DNA of 37,372 nucleotides from Anaerolineae bacterium. Its GTDB lineage: Bacteria > Chloroflexota > Anaerolineae > Anaerolineales > UBA4823. A model generated the notes under the pieces. It searched no databases, was not told where the DNA came from, and saw only the letters and a program-made list of their open reading frames with translations. The DNA lies in the NCBI GenBank assembly GCA_003130835.1, contig QEXX01000152.1:1-37372 (forward strand), given 5' to 3'. This document shows positions 1-8,286 of this stretch, piece after piece (the first letter of the stretch is position 1; each line of letters begins with the position of its first letter). A program made the position numbers and the translations under genes.

Positions 1-86
1 GCGACATTCATGTCGCCTGAAACCACGAGATAAATCATTCGTGCCGCGACATTCATGTCGCCTGAATCCACGAGATAAATCTCGTG
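1..86. repeat. Two tandem units of a palindromic repeat
   Basis: A unit of about 45 bp occurs twice (1-45 and 46-86 or slightly beyond). Each unit has a 16-nt palindrome, GCGACATTCATGTCGC (1-16 and 46-61), then a second inverted repeat beginning CACGAGATAAATC (24-43 and 69-86). The second copy of that inverted repeat is a perfect CACGAGAT/ATCTCGTG stem; the first has diverged. The array touches the window edge, so more units may lie outside. It resembles REP-type intergenic palindromes rather than a CRISPR array, because there are no unique spacers. Confidence 0.7.
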
Positions 87-134
87 CTACCGCGTAAGCG
101 ACAATCGCCGACTCCGGTTCCAATTAATTTCAAG

Positions 135-175
135 AAATAAAAAGAAGAGGAGGGCTTTTGAGTCCCTCCTCTTCT
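135..175 (-). terminator. Intrinsic terminator of tRNA-Gln
   Basis: On the minus strand, a perfect 12-bp stem (143-154 with 164-175, AGAAGAGGAGGG against its complement) has a 9-nt loop and is followed by TTTTATTT. It lies 3 nt after the mature end of tRNA-Gln and would end its transcript, and also any read-through from gltX. Confidence 0.93.
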
Positions 176-178
176 GGA

Positions 179-249
179 CTGGGGGTCGAGGATTCGAACC
201 TCGGCATACGGATCCAGAGTCCGCTGTCCTACCGCTAGACGAACCCCCA
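179..249 (-). tRNA. tRNA-Gln (anticodon CUG)
   Basis: The minus strand folds as a full cloverleaf. The acceptor TGGGGGT pairs with ACCCCCA, followed by discriminator G. The D arm contains AGCGGTAGGAC. The anticodon stem GCGGA/TCCGT holds the loop CTCTGGA, giving anticodon CTG. The T arm is CGAGG-TTCGAAT-CCTCG. The U1-A72 pair and G73 are typical of bacterial tRNA-Gln. CCA is not encoded. It lies about 120 bp downstream of gltX on the same strand but has its own promoter. If this organism lacks GlnRS, which cannot be seen here, this tRNA would be charged with glutamate by GluRS and then amidated by GatCAB. Confidence 0.95.
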
Positions 250-264
250 AACCCTTACTACCTC

Positions 265-293
265 ATTTTACCACGCAAATTGGTTTTCGTCAA
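265..293 (-). promoter_or_regulatory. Sigma-70-type promoter of tRNA-Gln
   Basis: On the minus strand TTGACG (288-293) is separated by 17 bp from TAAAAT (265-270), ending 15 bp before the tRNA. This is a near-consensus housekeeping promoter, so the tRNA can be made independently of gltX. Confidence 0.75.
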
Positions 294-371
294 AAAAGCA
301 CAAGGGGTTGTCCTCAATGGGTAAACGTTATCTCGTTTCGCAGGTCAACAAACCATAGTAGCTTGCATCTT

Positions 372-1871
372 CTATAACCCTACGATTGGCTGTAAACGTT
401 TCAAAGCATCTTGAATACGCTCCAAGACCTTTTCCTTACCCAAGATCAGCATGCTCTCGATCAACGGCGGACTGACGCTTTGACCGGTGACAGCGATGCG
501 CAGGATGCCGAAAAGCTGCCCGGCTTTCAAACCTTTTTGCTCTGCCAAGTTTCGCAATGCCGTCTCGAGGGTTTCCTTCTCCTCAAACGCTAAGTTCTTT
601 AATAGGTCGTAACTTTCTTGTAATACTTGTAGTGATTCGGAAGGGTTCATGTTCTTCCCTACGAGAAGATCAGCCTCGTAGTCCATTTGGTCACGGAAGA
701 AGAAACCTGCCATCTCTACTGCGTCGTCCAAGGTAACCAAACGTTCTCGGATGATCGGCGCAATTTGAAGCAATTTTGTATCCTCTGGCTGCAATCCAGC
801 TCTCAAAAAGAAAGGTTTGACTCTCTTGGCAAGCTCCTCGACCGATAGATGACGAATATGTAAGCCGTTAAAGTGATCGAATTTCGTAAAGTTGATGGCT
901 GCCGGAGAGGGGTTCAGGTGATCTAAACTGAACTTTTCGATCAAATCTTGCATGGTAAAAAATTCGGTCTTGTCGTCATAACTCCAGCCCATCAATGCGA
1001 TCCAATTGACCACCGCTTCCGGCAAATACCCTAGTTGTTCAAGGTCTTTGATAAAAATCGAATATCCATCTTGCAACAGTTGAGCAGACTCACGTTTGCT
1101 CATCTTTCCTTTCCCGCTTGGCTTGAGGAAAACCGATAGGTGCACAAAGACCGGCTCCTGCCAACCAAAAGCGCGAATGATGTGGCCATGTAATGGAAAC
1201 GTCGAAAGCCATTCCGAGCTGCGCAAAACATGCGTGATGCGCATTAGATGATCATCAACCATTGCAGCAAGATGATAAAGAGCCCAACCATCCGATTTGA
1301 CGAGAATGTAATCGTCAATCGTGCGGTTTTCAACCGTGATGTCTCCCCGAAGATAATCTCTTACCGTGATTGAACCTTCTCTAGGCGTCTTGAATCGAAT
1401 GACATGGGGTTCACCCTGTTTCACCCTGCGTAAGGCATCTTCAGGAGTTAATTGCCGGCACAAACCGTCATACATGGTCGCTTGTTTCGCTTGCATTTGT
1501 TGTTCGCGCAAACGAGCCAGCCTCTCTGGGGAGCAAAAACAATAATAGGCTTTGTCCTTTTCGATCAATTGCTTGGCATATTCTAAGTAAATTTCTTTCC
1601 GTTCTGATTGACGATAAGGACCGTAAGGGCCACCCACATCTGGGCCTTCATCCCATTCCAAGCCCAACCAGCGCAAGCTCTCCATTAACTCTTGTTCAGC
1701 TTCAGGCACATATCGTTTTTGATCTGTATCCTCGATCCGCAAAAGAAATTGTCCGCCAGTTTGACGGGCTAATAAATAGTTATACAGGGCAGTTCGACCA
1801 CTGCCAAGGTGCGTTCTCCCAGTAGGAGATGGAGCAAAGCGCACCCGAACAGGAGGGAGTTTTTCCGTCAT
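372..1871 (-). CDS. gltX: Glutamyl-tRNA synthetase
   Basis: A 499-residue class I aminoacyl-tRNA synthetase that attaches glutamate to tRNA-Glu in the cytosol; in bacteria without GlnRS it also mischarges tRNA-Gln. The HIGH-type signature is HLGS at residues 21-24 after APSPTGRT, and the second ATP-site signature KMSKR is at 256-260. A Cys-x-Cys pair (111, 113) with Cys138 in YDGLCR matches the zinc-binding segment of many GluRS. Length is normal for bacterial GluRS, and the anticodon-binding helical domain fills the C-terminal third. The ATG has an AGGAGT ribosome site 7 nt upstream. It starts 21 bp after rodA and ends the long minus-strand cell-shape run, with tRNA-Gln next. No clear terminator lies between gltX and the tRNA promoter. 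Confidence 0.97.
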   Translation of the reverse strand: MTEKLPPVRVRFAPSPTGRTHLGSGRTALYNYLLARQTGGQFLLRIEDTDQKRYVPEAEQELMESLRWLGLEWDEGPDVGGPYGPYRQSERKEIYLEYAKQLIEKDKAYYCFCSPERLARLREQQMQAKQATMYDGLCRQLTPEDALRRVKQGEPHVIRFKTPREGSITVRDYLRGDITVENRTIDDYILVKSDGWALYHLAAMVDDHLMRITHVLRSSEWLSTFPLHGHIIRAFGWQEPVFVHLSVFLKPSGKGKMSKRESAQLLQDGYSIFIKDLEQLGYLPEAVVNWIALMGWSYDDKTEFFTMQDLIEKFSLDHLNPSPAAINFTKFDHFNGLHIRHLSVEELAKRVKPFFLRAGLQPEDTKLLQIAPIIRERLVTLDDAVEMAGFFFRDQMDYEADLLVGKNMNPSESLQVLQESYDLLKNLAFEEKETLETALRNLAEQKGLKAGQLFGILRIAVTGQSVSPPLIESMLILGKEKVLERIQDALKRLQPIVGL

Positions 1872-1892
1872 AAGGACTCCTGGAAAGAAAGA

Positions 1893-3005
1893 TTAGAACG
1901 CTGAGAATTCCAGCGCTTTTTGACGCAAGGCAACGCTCTCGACCAGTCCAATTCCCAATAAGATCGATAGGAGTGAGCTTCCTCCATAACTAACGAAAGG
2001 AAGAGTTAATCCAGTTGCCGGCAGTAGATTGAGGTTCACGCCAATATTTACAATGGCTTGGAAAGCGATCAACGTGGCAACCCCATAAGCGATCAACCCC
2101 CCAAAAGTGTCCTGGGCGTGCTTGGCAACGCGAATGCAACGATAGATGATGAAAAGCAAGATTAACAACACAAGCACAGTTCCGACAAATCCAAACTCCT
2201 CAGCGATAGCTGAAAAGATAAAATCGGAATGGCGCACCTTTAAGAAACGCAATTGCACCTGCGTGCCATGTCCATACCCTTTACCAAATAATCCCCCAGA
2301 CCCAATGCTGATTAGAGCTTGTTGAATGTTGTAGATTTCACCATGGCGTGCCTCAGGGTCCGGGAAAAGAAAGTTGACGATGCGATCCCGCTGGTAGTCA
2401 ACCAAGAAAGGAAAACTGACAATTGGCGCTAATATCCCCAACCCGATAAACATAAACAGATGCTTGGGGGCTAATCCACTAGCAAATAACAGCGCAAACC
2501 AGATCACAAAAATCACGATTGAGGTGCTTAAGTTGGGCTGTAACAAAATCCAGATCACAATTCCAACCGTCAGAATTAGGCTCTGAAGAACCACCCGTAA
2601 GTCCTGGATTCGGTTCTGATTTTTCGCAAAGAAATCCGCCAAAACTAAGATCATGACGATTTTCGCTAATTCCGAGGGTTGGATGAGAATCACCCCGGTA
2701 TCGAACCAACGCGCCGAGCCGAAAAAGACAGCGCCGGTGACGAAAAGGACACCCAACAGAATCCACATCCCAACATACATGGTTTGATTGAGAGTTGACC
2801 AAGTATGGTAATCAATCGACGCCGTAATGAGGATAACAATAAAGCCTAAAACGGCAAAAATGAGTTGTCGCCGGACTAAATTGAGTTCCTGAAGTTCAAT
2901 GTTGCCGGCGATCGCCGAGCGAATCATGGTAATTCCAAAGATGGTCAATACAGCTACAGCCCCCAACAACCAAAAATCAAAGTGACGCCAATTCACTCCA
3001 CGCAT
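1893..3005 (-). CDS. rodA: RodA, SEDS-family peptidoglycan glycosyltransferase
   Basis: An integral membrane protein of about 370 residues with roughly ten hydrophobic segments. SEDS proteins polymerise lipid II and work with a class B PBP, here probably the PBP2 encoded in the same run. The conserved loop Asp is present in HSDFIF, and the family's C-terminal signature LPFVSYGGSS is intact. The usual QPDLGT segment reads QPNLST, so Asp is replaced by Asn and Gly by Ser. I chose ATG at 3005. A TTG at 3059 would add 18 polar residues and overlap minE by 47 bp without an evident ribosome site. RodA is preferred over FtsW because of the mre/mrdA neighbours; this is inference. Confidence 0.9.
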   Translation of the reverse strand: MRGVNWRHFDFWLLGAVAVLTIFGITMIRSAIAGNIELQELNLVRRQLIFAVLGFIVILITASIDYHTWSTLNQTMYVGMWILLGVLFVTGAVFFGSARWFDTGVILIQPSELAKIVMILVLADFFAKNQNRIQDLRVVLQSLILTVGIVIWILLQPNLSTSIVIFVIWFALLFASGLAPKHLFMFIGLGILAPIVSFPFLVDYQRDRIVNFLFPDPEARHGEIYNIQQALISIGSGGLFGKGYGHGTQVQLRFLKVRHSDFIFSAIAEEFGFVGTVLVLLILLFIIYRCIRVAKHAQDTFGGLIAYGVATLIAFQAIVNIGVNLNLLPATGLTLPFVSYGGSSLLSILLGIGLVESVALRQKALEFSAF

Positions 3006-3012
3006 TCTGTCT

Positions 3013-3282
3013 CTATCCGATTCGTCTCCGCGTTGTAGCCCGTAAAGGGATATCAGCAATCAGTCGCTGTTCTCTGCCTTGTTGTGAAATTTCAATGCGC
3101 ACGGCTGAGGCATCGATCTCAACATGGCGCGAGATCACCTCAATTAATTCATCCTTGAGGTCTTCTAGAGCTTTGCCGCTCAGGTTGGTGCGATCATGCA
3201 CCAAAACCAGTTTCATCCGTTCTTTCGCTTGGTAAGCTGAGTTTTCCTGGCGGCTGAAAAGGCGATCCAGAATACGAGCCAT
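3013..3282 (-). CDS. minE: MinE, cell-division topological specificity factor
   Basis: An 89-residue protein of normal MinE length. The N-terminal MARILDRLF segment resembles the membrane-targeting and MinD-contact region. KERMKLVLVHDR begins the conserved anti-MinCD strand/helix, and the C-terminal half (EIDASAVRIEI) matches the dimerising topological-specificity domain. MinE stimulates MinD ATPase, producing Min oscillation that leaves mid-cell free for the Z ring. ATG at 3282 lies 1 nt after the minD stop, behind GGGGGTGG, so the genes are translationally coupled. Upstream in-frame codons overlapping minD are not needed. Confidence 0.95.
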   Translation of the reverse strand: MARILDRLFSRQENSAYQAKERMKLVLVHDRTNLSGKALEDLKDELIEVISRHVEIDASAVRIEISQQGREQRLIADIPLRATTRRRIG

Positions 3283-3283
3283 T

Positions 3284-4087
3284 TTATCCACCCCCTTTGC
3301 GCAAGAAGCGCCCAATTTGGCCGAAGAAGCCGCCTTGTTCTTCTAATTCTAGGAAAGGCACTTTCTCGCCTTTTAAGCGGTGGGCGATATTGCGAAAGGC
3401 CTGTGCAGCGCGGCTTTTGCCATCGAGCGCGACCGGCACCCCGCGGTTGGCGCTGATGATGACTTCTCCATCCTCTGGGATTAAGCCTAAGAGTTCAACC
3501 GCTAACAATTCCAAAACATCCTCTGCCGAGAGCATATCCCCTTTTTTTACCATCTCGGGTTTGATACGATTGATAATCAGACGCGGTGGGCCCTTCTCTT
3601 CGGCCTCAATCAGTCCGATGATGCGATCAGCATCTCGCACAGCAGCAACCTCTGGATTCGTAATCACAACGCTGATGTCGGCAGGAGCAATTGCATTTCG
3701 AAAGCCTCGCTCAATCCCAGCCGGGGAGTCGATAAAAATCCAATCGAATTCCGGACGCAGCTCATCACACAAGCGCACCATATCACTAGGAGAAACCGCA
3801 CTTTTGTCACGCGTCTGCGCCGCCGGGATTAAGTATAATTCCGGCAGGCGTTTATCCCGGATCATGGCTTGTCGCAAGCGGCATCTTCCCTCAACCACAT
3901 CCACCAAGTCATAAACAATGCGATTTTCCAATCCCAAAACCACATCTAGGTTGCGCAGCCCAATATCCGCATCGATACAAACCACTTTATCCCCCATATT
4001 TGCCAAGGCTGCGGCAATATTTGCGGTGGCAGTGGTCTTGCCTACCCCACCTTTTCCAGAAGTTACCGTAATCACTTTCGCTGGCAT
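3284..4087 (-). CDS. minD: MinD, septum-site determining ATPase
   Basis: A 267-residue ParA/MinD-family ATPase that recruits MinC to the membrane and is released by MinE. The deviant Walker A SGKGGVGKTT lies at residues 10-19, with the signature Lys in position 12. CIDADIGLRNLD is the switch I region and FIFIDSPAG-like IFIDSPAG the Walker B/switch II region. The C terminus (FFGQIGRFLRKGGG) can form the amphipathic membrane-targeting helix. Length is typical. ATG at 4087 begins MPAKVITVTS; an in-frame extension to 4117 would overlap minC and adds nothing conserved. It lies 8 bp after minC and 1 nt before minE. Confidence 0.97.
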   Translation of the reverse strand: MPAKVITVTSGKGGVGKTTATANIAAALANMGDKVVCIDADIGLRNLDVVLGLENRIVYDLVDVVEGRCRLRQAMIRDKRLPELYLIPAAQTRDKSAVSPSDMVRLCDELRPEFDWIFIDSPAGIERGFRNAIAPADISVVITNPEVAAVRDADRIIGLIEAEEKGPPRLIINRIKPEMVKKGDMLSAEDVLELLAVELLGLIPEDGEVIISANRGVPVALDGKSRAAQAFRNIAHRLKGEKVPFLELEEQGGFFGQIGRFLRKGGG

Positions 4088-4095
4088 AACAATCC

Positions 4096-4872
4096 CTATC
4101 GTTCCTTCGCATTCCAAGGTTCAGCGATCAATTGCCCATCGATCAAACGTGCCATTTCGGGCTGAGGTCTTCCCTTGCGTTGAGGGGTAAGAGCAATTTG
4201 ATCAGCAATTCGTAGTTGGGTAGGTTGTAAGTCTAAGGCACAAACAACCGCTTGGGTGTCCCCCTCCGCTCCAGCATGAACAACGCCACGCAAACGCCCC
4301 CAGACAATGATGTTCCCGGCAGCAATAATTTCTGCACCTGGGTTAACATCCCCCAGCACAACCACGTGCCCGGCATACTCAACTCGATAACCAGAGCGTA
4401 AAGTTTTATTGATCAACACTGCGCCTTCACCCTCATAAAAAATGGTGTTAAGCGCCTCCAGCTCATTTTTTTGTGGGCGATTGAAACGAGTCGCTAAACC
4501 CAGCTTTTGGGCTGCAATTTGGGTTGAAGGCGATTCGCTCAAAACAGCCCATAGGGTCAGATGATACTGGCTCAATTCGTCTTTCAGGGATAAGATTTCT
4601 TCTTCGCCAATCACAACTGCGCGGCTATCCAAAGCGACTTTTGCCCCGCGCCAAAATTCTTGTCTCTCGGACACCATTTTGAATAGCGCACGGCGACCTT
4701 CTTCCCAATCCCCCTCGTCAAGAAGGAACAATAACCCCTCGCGAATGCCTTTGACCTGCACCATATCGATTAACAACCGATTGGTTGCCTCAGATTTTCC
4801 AAAGAATTTTGCAAAAAAGCTGTGCGCATGCTTAAGATTATACCCTAAGCTAGGGTGAAGTAAGTTCAGCAT
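4096..4872 (-). CDS. minC: MinC, septum-site determining protein (FtsZ inhibitor)
   Basis: MinC blocks FtsZ assembly away from mid-cell and is activated by MinD. The conserved N-terminal domain starts at VQVKGIREGLLFLL, and the C-terminal beta-helix carries INKTLRSGYRVEYAGHVVVL and GDVNPGAEIIAAGNIIVWGRLRGV, the diagnostic MinC_C repeats. With the ATG at 4872 the protein has 258 residues and overlaps the mrdA end by 23 bp. The first 36 residues are unlike other MinC proteins, and Met37 (4764) immediately before VQVKG is an equally plausible start. A perfect TATAAT on the minus strand at 4837-4842, between the two starts, hints at an internal promoter that would favour the shorter form. No good -35 was seen. 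Confidence 0.93.
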   Translation of the reverse strand: MLNLLHPSLGYNLKHAHSFFAKFFGKSEATNRLLIDMVQVKGIREGLLFLLDEGDWEEGRRALFKMVSERQEFWRGAKVALDSRAVVIGEEEILSLKDELSQYHLTLWAVLSESPSTQIAAQKLGLATRFNRPQKNELEALNTIFYEGEGAVLINKTLRSGYRVEYAGHVVVLGDVNPGAEIIAAGNIIVWGRLRGVVHAGAEGDTQAVVCALDLQPTQLRIADQIALTPQRKGRPQPEMARLIDGQLIAEPWNAKER

Positions 4873-6925
4873 CGATGCGTTTCAACTCAAAATACGCTTG
4901 GATAACTTGTCGAACGATCGGTCCGGCAACCGATGCTCCTTCACCCCCATTATAGACAAAAGCGACTACAGCGATCTCCGGATCTTCATACGGAGCATAA
5001 GCCACCGTCCAAGCATGGGACGGCCAGTTGCCCGGAATGCACAGATTCTTTGCGTTGGCGTATTGATCGCAATACTCTGCAGTGCCGGTCTTGCCTGCAA
5101 CCGCAATGGTCACATTGCGGAATTCGCGGGCTAAGGTACCATTGGTAACTGCTCGGCGCATTCCTTCTTGTACTTTGTCGATCACCCAGGGTTGGACAGT
5201 TTTGGTTCTGCCCTCAATCGGTTCACAACCTCGAATGGTCGTGTCATAAAATTCCTGAATCACGGCATCTTTGGTGATATCCCAACGCATCACAGGTGAA
5301 AAAGGTTGAATCACATTCCCTTCCGCGTCGGTGATCTCTCGGATTAAAGTCGGTTTCATCAGTTTCCCATCGTTGGCTATCGTTGCCGCAGACATCAGTA
5401 CTTGTAGGGGAGTAGCCAGAACATATCCCTGTCCCACACTGGCAATGTAGGTGTCGCCGGTTGACCAACCTTCCCCGTGCGTAATGCGTTTCCACTTTGG
5501 ATCCGGAATCAGTCCTTTCTCCTCATCCGGAAGTTCGATGCCAGGGTATTCTCCGTACCCCAAGGCACGCGCGTATGTTCCCAAACGGCAAATCCCTAAC
5601 CCTACAGGAACTTCATCCCGATAGCCGCCGCCTAACTTGTAGAAATAAACGTTGCTGGAATTAGCGATACCTCCCAAGAAATCCAACTGCCCAAAACCAG
5701 CTTTGTTCCAATCTACAAATTCCCGCTCCCGGCCTGGGTCATTGGCATAATATCGTTCGGTGATGGTGATTTTAGGGGGTGTCGAAAGGACTTGCTCGGG
5801 AGTAACCACCCCCTCGTTGAGAGCTCCAACTGCGGTGGTCAATTTGAACACTGAACCAGCCGGCAAGACATCTCCAACCGCATGATTCAAGAGAGGATTG
5901 GCTGGGTCGTTGATTAATTGATTGTAATAATAGGCTGGAATAAAGCGCGCCATACGATTATTTTCGTAGGTTGGATAAGAGACCATCCCTAAGATTTCCC
6001 CGGTTTTCGGGTTCATGGCGATCACCACCCCACTGGTCGAGCGGATGGTGTTCAAATACCGATTCCAGAACTCAATCTCACCGATCAAGATTCCAGTCAT
6101 TGCCTGCTGTAATCGGGTGTCGATGGTCAAGCGTAAATTGGCGCCCGGCACGGGAATAACCGGCGGCTCCAAGCCACGCACCACTTTTCCGGCTACGTCT
6201 ACTTCCACCTTCCAAGAACCGTTCTTTCCTGCCAATAAGTCTTGAAACTGCAACTCCAAGCCTGCATAGCCAACCTTATCTCGATTGGGGACCAATCCCT
6301 TCGCACGAAATTCGTCTTCCTGGTTTGCCGGAATTGGGCCCAGGAAACCAATCACGGAAGCCGTGAGAGAACCCGTGGGATAGTCACGAATCGGTTCAAT
6401 TTCAATGGAGACCCCAGGCCAGTCCACTGCTTTCTCTTGGATGATTCGGGCAACTTGTTCGGGTACATCACACTTCACCCGCACAGGTTGGTAAGGCGTC
6501 GATGATAGCCCATATTCAGCAATCTGGGCAATCCCATGTTCCGAAAAGCAAGGCACATACGGGTTTTCAGGCGTGATTTGATTCAGATTCACCGGCACTC
6601 CGATGAGTTCAGAAAGTTGGCGATAAATTTCTTGCACCTCGCCGGGGTCGTCTGGCAAGTTTGCAGCCGTTATGACCACGTTAAAGGATGGAATATTGCG
6701 CGCCAGCACAATCCCATTCCGATCCACAATGATCCCACGCGGTGCCGGGAGATTCAGCTCTTCAACCCGGTTTTCCTCAGCCCGCGCTACCCAATCCTTG
6801 ACTTGTAATATCTGTAACGCAAACAGGCGGAAAATATAAACGGAAAAAACCGCCCCAATCACGATCATAAAAATCGTGATTCTCAGGGGTGAGAGTTGTT
6901 TTTGGGGTACTTCGTTAGGATTCAT
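4850..6925 (-). CDS. mrdA: Penicillin-binding protein 2 (class B transpeptidase)
   Basis: About 691 residues, a monofunctional D,D-transpeptidase that cross-links side-wall peptidoglycan with RodA. There is a short cytoplasmic tail, one transmembrane helix near residues 14-38, a non-catalytic pedestal beginning LPAPRGIIVDRNG, then the transpeptidase domain. Catalytic motifs are SVFK (about 358-361, within PAGSVFK), SSN (about 423-425) and KTG (about 612-614, AGKTGTAE). ATG at 6925 overlaps the mreD stop by 11 bp. A TTG at 6937 would add four residues; neither start has a strong ribosome site, which suggests coupling to mreD. The PBP2 rather than PBP3 assignment follows from mreBCD and rodA in the same run. 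Confidence 0.95.
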   Translation of the reverse strand: MNPNEVPQKQLSPLRITIFMIVIGAVFSVYIFRLFALQILQVKDWVARAEENRVEELNLPAPRGIIVDRNGIVLARNIPSFNVVITAANLPDDPGEVQEIYRQLSELIGVPVNLNQITPENPYVPCFSEHGIAQIAEYGLSSTPYQPVRVKCDVPEQVARIIQEKAVDWPGVSIEIEPIRDYPTGSLTASVIGFLGPIPANQEDEFRAKGLVPNRDKVGYAGLELQFQDLLAGKNGSWKVEVDVAGKVVRGLEPPVIPVPGANLRLTIDTRLQQAMTGILIGEIEFWNRYLNTIRSTSGVVIAMNPKTGEILGMVSYPTYENNRMARFIPAYYYNQLINDPANPLLNHAVGDVLPAGSVFKLTTAVGALNEGVVTPEQVLSTPPKITITERYYANDPGREREFVDWNKAGFGQLDFLGGIANSSNVYFYKLGGGYRDEVPVGLGICRLGTYARALGYGEYPGIELPDEEKGLIPDPKWKRITHGEGWSTGDTYIASVGQGYVLATPLQVLMSAATIANDGKLMKPTLIREITDAEGNVIQPFSPVMRWDITKDAVIQEFYDTTIRGCEPIEGRTKTVQPWVIDKVQEGMRRAVTNGTLAREFRNVTIAVAGKTGTAEYCDQYANAKNLCIPGNWPSHAWTVAYAPYEDPEIAVVAFVYNGGEGASVAGPIVRQVIQAYFELKRIDAELTSP

Positions 6926-7421
6926 AGGTTGAGACAACAGGATACAACCACTTGGCTATTTCACCCATCAGGGCGTAGATTGGAACAGCTAAGAGAAGGT
7001 TATAAAGCACGCTAGGAACAAAAATCAGCCCAAAGGTGACCCCAAACGACAAATTGCGGCCTGAGAGTTGCAAAGCCAGTAGACTAATACTGTAGGTGAG
7101 GAGTGTTCCCAGAATCGTCATCACCAACATGATCAAGAAGGGTAACCGCCAAACAACTCTGCGGATAAATTGGGCAATGGCTACCACAAGCAGATAGCAA
7201 AGCAAATAAACTCCTACTGGGAGTGCAGACACCCACGTCATCAGCAAGCCGCCAATGATCCCCCACTGCCAAGCAGTCCGCACCTCAGGCTTCAAAGACC
7301 ATGCCAAGATCGCCAACAGAATAATGTCAGGATAACCCTGTAGCAATGGAAGGTTGGAAAGAATCCCCATTTGGATCATCAGTAAAGGTATCAAAACCAA
7401 AAAGGCGGCAAAAATCGTCAT
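6915..7421 (-). CDS. mreD: MreD, rod shape-determining membrane protein
   Basis: A 168-residue protein, hydrophobic throughout, with five or six predicted membrane segments, as usual for MreD. It links MreC and the elongation complex at the inner membrane. Sequence conservation in this family is weak, so the call rests on size, topology (GYPDIILLAILAWSL near the N terminus is typical) and its place between mreC and mrdA. It starts 16 bp after the mreC stop. Confidence 0.88.
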   Translation of the reverse strand: MTIFAAFLVLIPLLMIQMGILSNLPLLQGYPDIILLAILAWSLKPEVRTAWQWGIIGGLLMTWVSALPVGVYLLCYLLVVAIAQFIRRVVWRLPFLIMLVMTILGTLLTYSISLLALQLSGRNLSFGVTFGLIFVPSVLYNLLLAVPIYALMGEIAKWLYPVVSTYES

Positions 7422-7437
7422 CTTTGTTTCTTGCCTA

Positions 7438-8283
7438 CTAGGGTTGTGTCCCTTGTGGGATTAAAGGCTCAATATTCACCGGCCTGAAATTCACAATGAT
7501 CAAAACAATTTCCAATTGATTGAAGTCGACTACGCTCTGTACGGTCGCCGATTGAAAAAGGTCTTGGGGTTGACTACGAATGCCAGCAATTTGACCGATG
7601 ACAATGTTGGGCGGATATCCTCCTCCCAAACCAGAGGTTAGCACTAAATCCCCCACTCCAACAGACACTCCTTGCGGGATCATATCGAGAAACAGATCTC
7701 CGCTTGTTTGCCCTTTCAAGACCGCTTGTGCTCCCGAAGGTTGAATCTTAGCATTGACCACCGAAGCTGAATCGGTAATCAATTGCACTCGAGCTGCGTT
7801 TGCCGTCACAGCATCAATTCTGCCAACCAGACCTTGCTGGGTCACCACCGGCATCCCGCGCCGAATATTATCATCCGAGCCACGGTTGATGATGATATAG
7901 CGCAAAAACGGGCTAGGATCCCGTCCAATAACAGCAGCAGCTTGATAGCGATTTTCGGGATTCGCCCGCGCAAAGTCAACTAGCGCAGACAATATGCGTG
8001 CCTCGGTTAATTGTTGCTGTAGCTCAATGATTTGGGCTTGCAACTGAGAAACCTGTGCTTCGAGTTGTAAGTTGCGTTGTTGCAAACGTGCCATATCCTG
8101 AGGCGCCCTCAAAAGATCTTGAGCAGCTTGAAAACGAGAGTACACCCAGGCTTGAACCTCGACAAGAGGATTCAACAAGATTCGCGAGACAGAAGTTAAG
8201 TATCCCCCCAGAGCAAGCGCAATCATGCCTACCGCGATCAACACAAAAACGATCGTTTGCAAGTTGCGAGAGGTGCTATTCAT
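7438..8283 (-). CDS. mreC: MreC, rod shape-determining scaffold protein
   Basis: 281 residues. A single N-terminal membrane helix (about 10-30) is followed by a Gln/Leu-rich coiled coil (about 60-98), then the beta-rich extracytoplasmic MreC domain with the signatures AAVIGRDPSPF, RGMPVVTQQGLVGRI and TSGLGGGYPPNIVIGQI. It positions PBP2 and RodA along the cell wall. ATG at 8283 lies 3 nt after the mreB stop, and the mreD start follows 16 bp after the mreC stop. Confidence 0.96.
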   Translation of the reverse strand: MNSTSRNLQTIVFVLIAVGMIALALGGYLTSVSRILLNPLVEVQAWVYSRFQAAQDLLRAPQDMARLQQRNLQLEAQVSQLQAQIIELQQQLTEARILSALVDFARANPENRYQAAAVIGRDPSPFLRYIIINRGSDDNIRRGMPVVTQQGLVGRIDAVTANAARVQLITDSASVVNAKIQPSGAQAVLKGQTSGDLFLDMIPQGVSVGVGDLVLTSGLGGGYPPNIVIGQIAGIRSQPQDLFQSATVQSVVDFNQLEIVLIIVNFRPVNIEPLIPQGTQP

Positions 8284-8286
8284 TTG

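Noticed and set aside
1..86. CRISPR array
   Set aside because: Only two units, no unique spacers between them, and each unit is made of two palindromes. No cas gene is in the window.
53..250. 65-codon open frame on the minus strand
   Set aside because: It covers the terminator, the tRNA-Gln and a repeat unit, so it cannot be a normal gene.
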